From: Prevotella sp.
GTDB lineage: Bacteria; Bacteroidota; Bacteroidia; Bacteroidales; Bacteroidaceae
Assembly (NCBI GenBank): GCA_017548525.1
Contig: JAFYZV010000142.1
Location: forward strand, 1-45,394
Direction of reading: 5' to 3'
DNA: 45,394 bases
Part shown: one piece after another, positions 8,260 to 16,985 of the stretch
Layout of the letters: every line of letters starts with the position of its first letter
Numbering within the stretch: position 1 is the first letter of the stretch
Translations under genes and position numbers: made by a program
Notes under the pieces: generated by a model
Told to the model about the DNA's origin: nothing
Seen by the model: the letters and a program-made list of their open reading frames with translations, nothing else
Databases searched by the model: none

Positions 8260-8808
8260 TTATAAAAGTTCTTCAATCTTTTTGGCGATGTTCTCCATTT
8301 TCTCCGTAGGTTCGAAGCGAGCCATCACCTGTCCTTTCTTGCTGATGAGGAACTTGGTGAAATTCCATTTGATGTCTGCCTTCTCCTTGTAGTCAGGGTC
8401 GGCTTTCGTCAACATGTCATCGAGGATATGGGCAATGGGATGCTCCATGTCCCATCCAGCAAAGCCTTTTTGTTCCTTGAGGAACACAAACAGCGGTTCG
8501 GCATCATCTCCATTCACCTTCACCTTCTTGAAACGTGGGAACTCCGTGCCGAAATTCAACTTGCAAAACTCATGGATGGAATCATCCGTCCCTGGTGCTT
8601 GCTGCCCAAACTGGTTGCAAGGGAAGTCTAAAATCTCAAAGCCCTGTGAGTGGTATTTCTCATAAAGCTTCTCCAATTCTTCGTACTGCGGTGTGAATCC
8701 GCACTTCGTGGCAGTGTTTACAATGAGCAATACCTCATTGGCATACTCCTTTAGCGATACTTTCTTACCCTTTCTGTCCTTGACAGAAAAATCGTACACT
8801 GTTTTCAT
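8260..8808 (-). CDS. Glutathione-peroxidase-family thiol peroxidase (two-cysteine, probably thioredoxin-dependent)
   Basis: A 182-residue member of the glutathione peroxidase family, which reduces hydrogen peroxide and organic hydroperoxides. The peroxidatic residue is Cys36 in NTATKCGF (cysteine, not selenocysteine). The other active-site residues are Gln70 in PCNQFGQQ and Trp148/Asn149 in KWNFTKF. Cys82 in HEFCKLNFG occupies the position of the resolving cysteine known from yeast Gpx3 (Cys36/Cys82). Enzymes with this pair use thioredoxin rather than glutathione, which fits both the neighbouring trxB and the usual lack of glutathione in Bacteroidales. The start at 8808 gives the standard family length. 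A TATCTTTG -7 box lies about 33 bases upstream. Confidence 0.93.
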   Translation of the reverse strand: MKTVYDFSVKDRKGKKVSLKEYANEVLLIVNTATKCGFTPQYEELEKLYEKYHSQGFEILDFPCNQFGQQAPGTDDSIHEFCKLNFGTEFPRFKKVKVNGDDAEPLFVFLKEQKGFAGWDMEHPIAHILDDMLTKADPDYKEKADIKWNFTKFLISKKGQVMARFEPTEKMENIAKKIEELL

Positions 8809-8840
8809 TACTTGTTTTAGTTATAAATAAAATTGTAAGG

Positions 8841-8848
8841 CAAAGATA
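8841..8848 (-). promoter_or_regulatory. -7 box for the peroxidase gene
   Basis: Minus strand reads TATCTTTG, a perfect TAnnTTTG match 33 bases before the ATG. No clear TTTG box at the normal distance was found. Confidence 0.5.
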
Positions 8849-8953
8849 AATATATTTATTGAATTTTTACCATTCGGCTCATTAAATTAAAGATTATTAG
8901 GGATTTTCCCTTCATATATAGGTATTTTCCCATGCAAGAATAGACAAAATCCT

Positions 8954-8984
8954 TTTGTGGAATACGAATAAAGGACTATCTTTG
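8954..8984 (+). promoter_or_regulatory. Consensus promoter of the two-lipoprotein operon
   Basis: TTTG at 8954-8957, 19-base spacer, TATCTTTG at 8977-8984. Transcription should start about 25 bases before the ATG at 9015. Confidence 0.8.
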
Positions 8985-9014
8985 CAACTGTAATCATTCA
9001 ATCAAGTAATTATC

Positions 9015-9512
9015 ATGAAAAGAATCAATATCATAATGGCAGTCATGGCGATGCTCATGCTGACCGCTTGCGACAAAGACCACGAGATGGCTTATTACCT
9101 CGATGGCATCTGGAATGGGCAAATACGCGACAATCACGACACGTATGACGTGACCATGGAATTTATCCAAAGCAACGGGTTTTCCCGCTCGGGATATGGA
9201 TATGAAGAGGATTGTAGCTGGAGCGGGCATCTCTCCCGTGCCAGATTCGACTGGACTGTACGCGACCAATGCATCTATTTGCACTATAGCGACGGCACCT
9301 CATATGTGATGGAATGCAATTACTTTCCTCGCTACGCAAGGGAAGGTGAGAACTTCAGTGGCATGATATATAATGAACGCACAAAAGAGAACATCGCCGA
9401 CTTCTATCTTTACAAACGATTCAACCATGACGACCGCGCCAACGTAACGGACTCCGTGGTGGTGACAGATATCAAACCTAATGTTGAACTTAAAGAAAGC
9501 GAAATGAAATGA
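9015..9512 (+). CDS. Small lipoprotein of unknown function
   Basis: A 165-residue protein with a lipoprotein signal: MKRINIIMAVMAMLMLTAC, the lipobox LTAC ending at Cys19. The mature part is about 145 residues, acidic and rich in aromatic residues, and begins with DKDHEMAYYLDGIWNG. The pattern 'GIWNGQI' followed by alternating beta-strand-like sequence resembles lipocalin-like small lipoproteins, but I cannot name a family. The next gene starts inside its stop codon (ATGA overlap), and that product has the same layout: lipobox, then a 'GTWVGKM' motif. The two are probably paralogous partners on the cell envelope. Confidence 0.8.
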   Translation: MKRINIIMAVMAMLMLTACDKDHEMAYYLDGIWNGQIRDNHDTYDVTMEFIQSNGFSRSGYGYEEDCSWSGHLSRARFDWTVRDQCIYLHYSDGTSYVMECNYFPRYAREGENFSGMIYNERTKENIADFYLYKRFNHDDRANVTDSVVVTDIKPNVELKESEMK

Positions 9513-10144
9513 AAAAGTTTACCTTATTCGCCTTAATGGCAATCTTTACGGCAGCTCCATTCATCTTGGCAAGCTGCGATGATGACCCTTGGTATGACGA
9601 CTACAACTGGCGTTACCGCAATTGGTACGGACACTACGACCATGGGAACGGGAACAGCCAAGGGCAAAACCAAGGCAGCTCGATAGCTGACGAAGGAGCT
9701 TGCTTGGTAGGAACATGGGTGGGAAAGATGATCTACACCTATCCCGACGACAAAGGAAACATCGACAAGGTGCAATTTGATGCCGAGATGATTTTCAAGT
9801 TCAACAGCAACAATGTTTATACAGAAGGCGTGGGAACGGAAATCGACCGTGCAGGAAATGACACCCAGACACTCAACTTCACATGGTACATTGACAACTA
9901 TGGCAACATCTACGTGCGCTATTCAGACACGGGAAAGGCATTCAAGCTCGATGTGGAGAGTACCACCAAGGGATTCTACCTCGACCAAAACCAATTCAAT
10001 GGCTACATGGTGGCACAGGCGGATGTTGAGGAGATTGAGTTCAGCTTCACCAGAAGTGGCAACAATTCCAAGAAAAGCCCTGCCAAGGCGAAGAAACTCA
10101 AGACCGACACCTCGAATATTCCCTACAAGCTTGTTAAGAGATAA
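9509..10144 (+). CDS. Lipoprotein with Tyr/Trp/Gly-rich N-terminus, unknown function
   Basis: A 211-residue protein with the lipobox LASC ending near residue 22, so it is lipid-anchored. A low-complexity stretch rich in Tyr, Trp, Asn, Gly and His (DDPWYDDYNWRYRNWYGHYD and on) follows. The folded part then starts at CLVGTWVGKMIYTY and contains short beta-strand-like repeats (FTWYIDNYGNIYVRYSD). The last 25 residues are lysine-rich. Its ATG overlaps the stop of the preceding lipoprotein gene, so translation is likely coupled. No named family is recognised; a lipocalin-like fold is a guess from the G.W.G start. Confidence 0.8.
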   Translation: MKKFTLFALMAIFTAAPFILASCDDDPWYDDYNWRYRNWYGHYDHGNGNSQGQNQGSSIADEGACLVGTWVGKMIYTYPDDKGNIDKVQFDAEMIFKFNSNNVYTEGVGTEIDRAGNDTQTLNFTWYIDNYGNIYVRYSDTGKAFKLDVESTTKGFYLDQNQFNGYMVAQADVEEIEFSFTRSGNNSKKSPAKAKKLKTDTSNIPYKLVKR

Positions 10145-10161
10145 AGACATAAAATGTTTAT

Positions 10162-10203
10162 AAAATGGGGTGTCATTGCTGATATGTACTGACACCTCAT
10201 TTT
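10162..10203. terminator. Bidirectional terminator between the lipoprotein operon and mfd
   Basis: AAAATGGGGTGTCA (10162-10175) pairs with TGACACCTCATTTT (10190-10203), 14 positions with a single G-U wobble. Its A/T flanks give a T-run on either strand. It lies between two convergent genes. Confidence 0.75.
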
Positions 10204-10217
10204 TGTACAAGTAAATC

Positions 10218-13200
10218 CTATTCATTATTTTCCATCTGCCGTAAGGCATAAACAGCCTCTCCCACAGTGGGTACTTGCGAGACGTGCATGAGGCGGCGAC
10301 CATTTTGCTCTCGCAAATCACAACGACGAGCATGGTGCGTGATGTAATTTAAGACTCGCTCAAATGCTGTGCTTTGGTAGTAGACGCTATGAGGATTGGA
10401 AACGAATTGCATCACCATCTTGCCCTGCCGCAAGGAAATCTTCTCGCATCCAAGTCGTTTGCCCAAACGTCGGAGTGCCACCACCTGCAATAACTCCTCG
10501 CCTTCCCAGGGAATAATGCCGAAACGGTCGATGAGCCGCTTGCGATATTCTTCCAGTTCACGGTCACTCTCAATGTTGTCAAGCTCACGATAGAGGGACA
10601 TCCGTTCCGCAGAACCAGGCACGTATGTATCAGGGAAATACATCTGCAAGTCGCTCTCGATGGTACAGTCATCCACGAAGTCATCTCCCATGACGGTCTT
10701 TCCTTGAGCCAATTCCTTGGCAAACATCTCGCCAAACTCATCGTTTTTCAGCTCTGTGATAGCTTGAGAGAGTACTTTCTGGTAGGTATCGTAGCCCAAG
10801 TCTTCCATAAACCCGCTCTGTTCCGCACCAAGGAGGTTGCCTGCCCCTCGGATATCAAGGTCTTGCATGGCGATATTAAAACCACTCCCCAATTCCGAGA
10901 ATGTCTCCAATGCCTCTAACCTACGGCGCGACTCCGCTGGCAATAGGTACAATGGCGGTGAAAGCAGATAGCAAAACGCCTTGCGGTTGGAACGTCCTAC
11001 CCGTCCTCGCATCTGATGTAAGTCACTCAGTCCGAAACGATGCGCATTATTGATGATAATGGTATTGGCATTGGGAATATCTACACCATTCTCCACAATG
11101 GTCGTGGAAAGCAACACGTCATAGTCGTAATTGATGAATCCCATGACTATCTTCTCCAACTCTTCGGGTTTCATCTGTCCATGTCCAACCGCTATGCGGC
11201 AGTCGGGAACATATTTGAGGATGAGATTTTCTATCTCTTGGAGGTTAGAAATGCGATTGTTCACAAAAAACACCTGCCCATTGCGACTCATCTCGAAGTT
11301 GATGGCATCGGCTATAATCTCATGTCCATACGACCCCAATTCAGTATGAATGGGATAGCGATTGGGCGGCGGTGTGCGGATGATACTCATGTCACGCGCC
11401 CCCATGAGTGAGAATTGGAGGGTGCGAGGAATGGGTGTCGCTGACATGGTGAGTGTATCGACATTCGATTTCAACTGTCGTAGCTTCTCCTTCGTGCTGA
11501 CACCAAATTTCTGCTCTTCGTCGATAATGAGCAAGCCGAGGTCATGCCACTTCACGTTTTTGCCTATCAGCTTATGCGTACCGATGATAATGTCAATCCT
11601 CCCCGCTTCCAAGTCATCTAAAATCTGTCGTGTCTTTGCAGCGGAACGGGCACGTGAAAGGTATTCCACACGCACGGGAAGATTGCGCAATCGGTCGGTA
11701 AAGGTCTGGAAATGTTGGAATGCCAACACCGTCGTGGGAACCAATACCGCCACTTGCTTGCTGTCACAAGCCGCCTTGAAGGCAGCGCGGATGGCAACCT
11801 CAGTTTTCCCAAAGCCTACATCACCACACACCAACCGATCCATAGGGCGTGAGCTTTCCATGTCTGCCTTTACTTCCTGCGTGGCTTTCAGTTGGTCTGG
11901 GGTATCCTCATATATGAATGATGCCTCCAACTCATGTTGCAAATAAGAGTCTGGGGAAAATGGAAATCCCTTTTCTTGCCGTCTTTTTGCATAGAGTTTG
12001 ATAAGGTCGCGGGCAATATCCTTAATTTTCTTCTTGGTTCGTTCTTTCAACCGTTCCCACGCTCCTGACCCTAAAATGCTCAAACGGGGTGGTTCGCCCG
12101 TGTCGCTCCTACGATACTTAGAAATCTTGTATAGCGAATGGATGGAAACATCCACCTTGTCATTGTGTTGGTAGATGATACGGATGACCTCTTGATAGCC
12201 TGTGCCATTAGGTATTCGCAACAACCCAGCAAACTTACCGATGCCATAATCCACATGAACGAGATAGTCACCATATTCCATCTCTTGCAATTCTTTCATG
12301 GTAATCGCCATTTTGCCTATACGGGCTTGGTCGTTCTTGAGGTTATATTTATGGAAACGGTCAAATATCTGATGATCTGTGAAGAAACAAACATGTAGGT
12401 CATGGTCAACGAAACCCTCATGCAGGGTCTTGTCAATGGGGGTGAACTGAATGAGACCTCCCATTGCCCTTTCTTGACTACTGGAATCCATATAACCATC
12501 AACCGCCCCTCGCTCATCGAAGATGTCCTTCAACCGTTGCTGTTGTTTCTGACTATCTGCGAGAATAAATAATAGATACCCTTGTTGGATATATGTCTCC
12601 AAGGTTTGTTTAAGCAAGTCGATATTCTTATGGAACAAAGGTTGGGCAAGGATATGGAAAGGAACGGTCGCATCTGGCTTACTCGTGGCATGAACCCCAT
12701 ACTCGATATGTCGGAAAAGAGCCACATCCTCATCGTATTGGGACGGTCTATAGAGTTGGCTTTCACGTTGCATGTCATGCTTGATGACTTCCTGCTCCAT
12801 TTCTGTGGCACCCTCCATCCGTTCTGTCATGGCTTGTAACGAGAACCCCTCTTGGTATATCTGCTCAATGGCATCATGCACCTGTGTAAAATCTTTCATC
12901 ACAAGCATTGCCTCTTTCGGCAGGAAATGGAGAAAAGGTATTTTATCGGTGACAACCTTCGATAATTCAGGGATGATTTCTGCCACTTCTTTCTTCTCTT
13001 TCGACAATTGGTCTTGAACATCAAAGGTACGGATGGTTTCTATCTCATCGCCAAAGAAATCGATTCGATACGGCCATTCACATGAGTAAGAATAGACATC
13101 AAAGATACATCCACGCACGGCAAACTGCCCTGGCTCATAAACATAATCCGTCTCATGAAAACCGAATTCACGCAGGGTGCGCTCTATATCCACGATGTCG

Positions 13201-13664
13201 ATGTTTTGTTGCACGTGCAACTTCAATATTCGCGTGTCAAGATTCCGCTTTGAAATGACCAGTTCAGCTAAAGCTTGTGGATGAGTTACGATATATAGGG
13301 GAGCATCTTGTTCTTCCCGTGTGTTAAGTTTACCCAACACCTTGGTGCGCAGAATCTCATTGGCGGCATCACGCTGCCCATATTTAATCGCCCGGCGATA
13401 AGAAGAGGGGAAGAAAAAGACTTGCTCTTCCCCCATGATTTGGATGAGGTCATGATAAAAATAACCCGCATGGTCAGCATCAGGCAACACAAAAACAAAT
13501 GTGGAACCCACCCTCTGTGGCAACGATGCAAACAACAAGGGCGCAGCAGAAGCATGTAACCCTTGCAAGAAGATGGTCTTAACGGTATCGTCAGCTATCG
13601 CCTTGGCAAAAACCTTACATTGGGATGACGATCCATATAAATCCCTGATACTGTTGATTTCCAT
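10218..13664 (-). CDS. mfd: Transcription-repair coupling factor
   Basis: A 1148-residue DNA translocase that removes RNA polymerase stalled at lesions and recruits UvrA. The order is that of full-length Mfd: a UvrB-like N-terminal part (to about 350), the CarD-like RNA-polymerase-interacting domain near 460-480 (YGDYLVHVDYGIGKFAGL), and a superfamily 2 translocase. The translocase has Walker A GDVGFGKTEVAIRAA near 612-622, DEEQ near 713, TMSATPIPRTL, and QMRGRVGRS (motif VI). A C-terminal TRCF domain follows. No interruption is seen. It is the last gene of the long minus-strand operon, 12 bases after the glycosyltransferase gene. Confidence 0.97.
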   Translation of the reverse strand: MEINSIRDLYGSSSQCKVFAKAIADDTVKTIFLQGLHASAAPLLFASLPQRVGSTFVFVLPDADHAGYFYHDLIQIMGEEQVFFFPSSYRRAIKYGQRDAANEILRTKVLGKLNTREEQDAPLYIVTHPQALAELVISKRNLDTRILKLHVQQNIDIVDIERTLREFGFHETDYVYEPGQFAVRGCIFDVYSYSCEWPYRIDFFGDEIETIRTFDVQDQLSKEKKEVAEIIPELSKVVTDKIPFLHFLPKEAMLVMKDFTQVHDAIEQIYQEGFSLQAMTERMEGATEMEQEVIKHDMQRESQLYRPSQYDEDVALFRHIEYGVHATSKPDATVPFHILAQPLFHKNIDLLKQTLETYIQQGYLLFILADSQKQQQRLKDIFDERGAVDGYMDSSSQERAMGGLIQFTPIDKTLHEGFVDHDLHVCFFTDHQIFDRFHKYNLKNDQARIGKMAITMKELQEMEYGDYLVHVDYGIGKFAGLLRIPNGTGYQEVIRIIYQHNDKVDVSIHSLYKISKYRRSDTGEPPRLSILGSGAWERLKERTKKKIKDIARDLIKLYAKRRQEKGFPFSPDSYLQHELEASFIYEDTPDQLKATQEVKADMESSRPMDRLVCGDVGFGKTEVAIRAAFKAACDSKQVAVLVPTTVLAFQHFQTFTDRLRNLPVRVEYLSRARSAAKTRQILDDLEAGRIDIIIGTHKLIGKNVKWHDLGLLIIDEEQKFGVSTKEKLRQLKSNVDTLTMSATPIPRTLQFSLMGARDMSIIRTPPPNRYPIHTELGSYGHEIIADAINFEMSRNGQVFFVNNRISNLQEIENLILKYVPDCRIAVGHGQMKPEELEKIVMGFINYDYDVLLSTTIVENGVDIPNANTIIINNAHRFGLSDLHQMRGRVGRSNRKAFCYLLSPPLYLLPAESRRRLEALETFSELGSGFNIAMQDLDIRGAGNLLGAEQSGFMEDLGYDTYQKVLSQAITELKNDEFGEMFAKELAQGKTVMGDDFVDDCTIESDLQMYFPDTYVPGSAERMSLYRELDNIESDRELEEYRKRLIDRFGIIPWEGEELLQVVALRRLGKRLGCEKISLRQGKMVMQFVSNPHSVYYQSTAFERVLNYITHHARRCDLREQNGRRLMHVSQVPTVGEAVYALRQMENNE

Positions 13665-13676
13665 GAGGCATCGGGG

Positions 13677-14429
13677 TCAGTCTTGCGGCATCGGGGGGTA
13701 TTTACGGAACCATCCGTCCCACCGCATCCGCATCACGCCGAAGAAAGCCTCGCCGAAAATGCCACCGCTCATCTTGCTCGTTCCCTCGCGGCGATTGATG
13801 AAGATAACGGGAACCTCCTTGATCTTAAACCCGATCTTATATGCCGTGAACTTCATCTCTATCTGGAAGCCATAGCCCTTAAAACGAATCTTGTCAAGTT
13901 CGATAGTGGAAAGGACACGCCGCTTGTAACACTTGAAGCCCGCCGTGGTGTCATGAATAGGGAATCCCATAACCATACGGACATACTTTGAAGCGAAATA
14001 GCTCATCAGCACACGACCCATGGGCCAGTTCACCACATTCACTCCACTGACATAGCGCGAGCCGATGGCGAGGTCGTACCCCTCATCATGGCAAGCCGCA
14101 TAGAGCTTCGGCAAATCATTGGGGTCGTGGCTGAAGTCGGCATCCATCTCGAAAACATAACCGTAATCGTGTGCCAATGCCCACTTAAATCCCGCTATGT
14201 AGGCAGTACCAAGCCCCTGCTTGCCCGCCCTCTCAATGATAAATAGTCGGTTTGGAAACTCCGTGTCTATCAGACGATGTACGATCTGTGCTGTCCCGTC
14301 GGGACTTCCGTCATCAATAACAAGGATATGGAAACATTTTTCGAGGGAGAAAACCTTGCGGATAATCTTCTCGATGTTCTCCTTCTCATTGAATGTCGGG
14401 ATGATGATGATGCTATCGCTGCTCTCCAT
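13677..14429 (-). CDS. GT2 glycosyltransferase, polyprenol-phosphate mannosyltransferase (DPM1) type
   Basis: A 250-residue GT-A enzyme. It has IIIIPTFNEKENIEKI at the N-terminus, DDGSPDGTAQ near residue 38 (nucleotide-sugar binding) and MDADFSHDPNDLP near 95-107 (DxD metal site). It carries no membrane segments after the catalytic domain, as in the short soluble DPM1 forms. The family transfers mannose or glucose from a nucleotide sugar to polyprenyl phosphate at the inner membrane face. It sits four bases after a lipoprotein gene and just before mfd, in an operon with plsC. The sugar and lipid acceptor are inferred from the family. Confidence 0.9.
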   Translation of the reverse strand: MESSDSIIIIPTFNEKENIEKIIRKVFSLEKCFHILVIDDGSPDGTAQIVHRLIDTEFPNRLFIIERAGKQGLGTAYIAGFKWALAHDYGYVFEMDADFSHDPNDLPKLYAACHDEGYDLAIGSRYVSGVNVVNWPMGRVLMSYFASKYVRMVMGFPIHDTTAGFKCYKRRVLSTIELDKIRFKGYGFQIEMKFTAYKIGFKIKEVPVIFINRREGTSKMSGGIFGEAFFGVMRMRWDGWFRKYPPMPQD

Positions 14430-14433
14430 ATTG

Positions 14434-15003
14434 TCATTCGTGTATTTCTTCCATTACATCTTGCAACACACCCTCATGCTCTGGTGCGGGTGTTGGTTTA
14501 GGCGCAGCCTCACTCTCGGTATTGGTTTCTTCCTTGCGCACCTTGGGGCGTTTCTTCTCTTTGTCAGAGTCATCGTCAGTTTTCTTCTCACTCACAACGG
14601 TCTGATCCATGTCAACGATGTTGCGATTGAGTGTGTTGAGCCTATAGAGCTTGTTCACCTTGCCGAAATTGGCGATAATGGAGATGTATTTTTCGTCCTT
14701 ATCAAGCATGGCACTCTCCACACTACCATTGTCAACACCGCTAATCTGCACCTCTTCCAAGTTCTTGAGCTTCCCATCGAAATAATACAAGATGCCGCTA
14801 TTGAGATAATACATGCAATGGCGTTCCTCATCGGGGAATCTCGCAACGACTATAGAACCTTTGGGAAGCATCGTAGAAAGGCTGTCAAACACCTCGTATG
14901 TGGTGAGTTTCTCATTAGATGTTTCTCCTTTTTTCTGTGAGCAAGAAATGGCAAACATGGCACAAACGATAGTAATTGTCCATGTGAAGATTAAGTGTTT
15001 CAT
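14434..15003 (-). CDS. Lipoprotein of unknown function
   Basis: The chosen ATG at 15003 gives 189 residues and places a normal signal peptide (MKHLIFTWTITIVCAMFAISC, lipobox AISC) at the N-terminus. A start eight codons upstream (15027) is possible. The middle part (about 35-140) is a beta-rich region with the segment IVVARFPDEERHCMYYLNSG. The last ~50 residues are highly charged (Lys/Glu/Asp) and Pro-rich, likely disordered. I do not recognise the family. It lies between plsC and the glycosyltransferase gene in a tightly packed operon, so an envelope role is likely. Confidence 0.8.
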   Translation of the reverse strand: MKHLIFTWTITIVCAMFAISCSQKKGETSNEKLTTYEVFDSLSTMLPKGSIVVARFPDEERHCMYYLNSGILYYFDGKLKNLEEVQISGVDNGSVESAMLDKDEKYISIIANFGKVNKLYRLNTLNRNIVDMDQTVVSEKKTDDDSDKEKKRPKVRKEETNTESEAAPKPTPAPEHEGVLQDVMEEIHE

Positions 15004-15051
15004 CTGTTTTTTCGTAAATACTTTCATATATTATGTGTAATTTGATTATTT

Positions 15052-15813
15052 CTATTGGTCAGGGTTCTCCATATATCCCTGATACTCGGGAACAAGTCCA
15101 CCCATGATGGTGGCATAACTCTGCTCCTCTGTTAGGCGAATGTTTTCCGCGCCCTTGCCGACAGGGGGAATGGGTTTGTGGATGGTCAGCCTCAGCGAAT
15201 GCCACGTGACGAAATGCCCATCTCGCATACGAGGCATGACATCAAACGAGCCATTAATGGTCATTGGCACAACGGGTAACTGTAAGTCATCGGCAAGCAT
15301 GAATGCACCACGCCGAAACAGCCCCATGTGTCCAGTAAATGTCCGCGCCCCCTCTGGAAAAACAACTAACGACATGCCTTCTCTTAGAATGTTACGTGCC
15401 TTATCGTATGTTTCCCGTATCTTGCTGGCACCTCGTTTGTCAACAAATATCTGGTGGGAAGCTTCACATGCAGGGCCCACAAGCGGCATCTTTCGTAGCT
15501 GCCGTTTCATCATCCACTTGAAATTACGGTTCAGGAAACCATATATCAAGAATATGTCAAAAGCCCCTTGATGATTGCTCACGAACACGTATGACTGCTT
15601 ATAGTCCAAGTTCTCGCGCCCTTCCACCTTAACAGGAAGGAGCAAGATGCGGATGATGAACCACGCCCACCATTTGCCAGGATAATACCCCCAGAAATGA
15701 CCATTGCCAATCCAGCAACCCACCATCACGGTAACGGCTGTAATGATGGTGGCAAGGATTCCCAATGGCAATGCCACAAACAATTGGTATGTCCTATAAA
15801 GATATTTCATCAA
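15052..15813 (-). CDS. plsC: 1-acyl-sn-glycerol-3-phosphate acyltransferase family protein
   Basis: A 253-residue membrane-bound acyltransferase that acylates lysophosphatidic acid to phosphatidic acid. It has the catalytic H-x4-D motif at His81-Asp86 (SNHQGAFD) and the substrate-binding FPEGART at 152-158. Two N-terminal hydrophobic segments (about 10-35 and 45-60) anchor it to the inner membrane. Length and motif spacing fit PlsC. The start is two bases downstream of the metallophosphoesterase stop, so the genes are co-transcribed. Related acyltransferases act on ornithine or sphingo-lipids, so the acceptor is not certain. Confidence 0.92.
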   Translation of the reverse strand: MMKYLYRTYQLFVALPLGILATIITAVTVMVGCWIGNGHFWGYYPGKWWAWFIIRILLLPVKVEGRENLDYKQSYVFVSNHQGAFDIFLIYGFLNRNFKWMMKRQLRKMPLVGPACEASHQIFVDKRGASKIRETYDKARNILREGMSLVVFPEGARTFTGHMGLFRRGAFMLADDLQLPVVPMTINGSFDVMPRMRDGHFVTWHSLRLTIHKPIPPVGKGAENIRLTEEQSYATIMGGLVPEYQGYMENPDQ

Positions 15814-15815
15814 TA

Positions 15816-16985
15816 CTACTTTTTCCTTCGTAAGGTGATAACTGCTATCTCTGGTGGCACGCCATAACGGAAAGGAATGAGGGCACCGATGCCCGAGGTA
15901 ACATAAAGTTTCCTCTCTCCTTCCTCAAACAAGCCATAGCCCTCCTTCGTCTTCGATCTCGAAAAGCGATAGCCAAAGAGTTTCACCTGTCCGCCATGGA
16001 AATGACCACTTAAGGTCAATTGTGCATTGGAACAGGTAAGGACGGAGTCACGCCATGTTTGAGGAGTATGTTGCATCATGATGACAAATGACCCATCCCT
16101 GACCTCATCTAAGGTCTTAGCAATGTCCATCTTGGTATGTTCTTTCTTCATGCAGCCACTCTCCTCGCCCGCAATGACAATTGACTTGCCACCACGACGG
16201 ATGGAACGATGCTCATTACGCAGTAACGTCCAGCCATATTGCGCCTGGCGACTTGCCATCTCGCGGATGTTCGCCGCCTCGATAGCAGGATCCTCATGGG
16301 TATAGTCGTTATAGTCATGGTTGCCCAAGACGGAATAGATGCCGTCCTTGGCTTTCAGTCTCATCAAGATGTCCTGAACGGGATACAACTCAGAAGGCTT
16401 CACGTTCTGCAAGTCGCCGAGGAAAAGAATAGCATCCGCCTTCTGCGCATTGATGGAATCAATATCCCTTTCGAGCAACTTCTTCCGCCAACCCGTAAAA
16501 CTACCAACGTGTGCATCAGAGAAGACAACGAGGCGATAGCCATCAAAGGAGACGGGCAAATCCTTGAATGCCAGTTCCATCTTGTTGACCTTCAACTGCC
16601 GTATGCCTACCGTGCTGCCATAAATCAGGATGAAAGTGACATACACCGCCAAAAAGAATCCTATGAGATTACCCCAATTCTTACGTGTATTACGCAAGAT
16701 GCACCATGCCTTGCCCATCGCGGAACAGAGCGCATAAATGGTAATAGGGACAACCAACAATCCCAAGAGAAACAAATAGGTATTAACCACACCGATGTTG
16801 TCCGGAATGAAATTCTTGGTAAACGATAGGTATATCGTATACAAAAACATAAAAATAGCTGGTGCCCACCAGAGTAGGCGTTTCAGCCTGTTACCCCTAA
16901 AACGTTTCTTGAGATAGCGTTTTTCCAAATACCAATAGGAAAACACTATCATCAAAATTACAAATATAGATATTCTTGCTATCAT
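15816..16985 (-). CDS. Membrane-anchored metallophosphoesterase
   Basis: A 389-residue calcineurin-like phosphoesterase. About four hydrophobic segments fill the first ~125 residues. The catalytic domain then begins at FSDAHVGS (Asp157, His159), with GD at 190-191 (FLGDLQN), GNHD at 221-224, a later MMQHTPQ, and the final SGHFHGGQ. These are all the metal-binding motifs of the family, so it should be active. This arrangement resembles YaeI/YkuE-type phosphodiesterases, which have been linked to lipid or UDP-linked substrates; the substrate here is unknown. Its ATG overlaps the stop of the upstream MetH-activation gene by four bases, and plsC follows two bases after its stop. Confidence 0.9.
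   Translation of the reverse strand: MIARISIFVILMIVFSYWYLEKRYLKKRFRGNRLKRLLWWAPAIFMFLYTIYLSFTKNFIPDNIGVVNTYLFLLGLLVVPITIYALCSAMGKAWCILRNTRKNWGNLIGFFLAVYVTFILIYGSTVGIRQLKVNKMELAFKDLPVSFDGYRLVVFSDAHVGSFTGWRKKLLERDIDSINAQKADAILFLGDLQNVKPSELYPVQDILMRLKAKDGIYSVLGNHDYNDYTHEDPAIEAANIREMASRQAQYGWTLLRNEHRSIRRGGKSIVIAGEESGCMKKEHTKMDIAKTLDEVRDGSFVIMMQHTPQTWRDSVLTCSNAQLTLSGHFHGGQVKLFGYRFSRSKTKEGYGLFEEGERKLYVTSGIGALIPFRYGVPPEIAVITLRRKK

Noticed and set aside
9015..10144. Signs of a mobile element around the lipoprotein pair
   Set aside because: No terminal repeats, transposase or integrase were seen, and composition matches the neighbouring genes.
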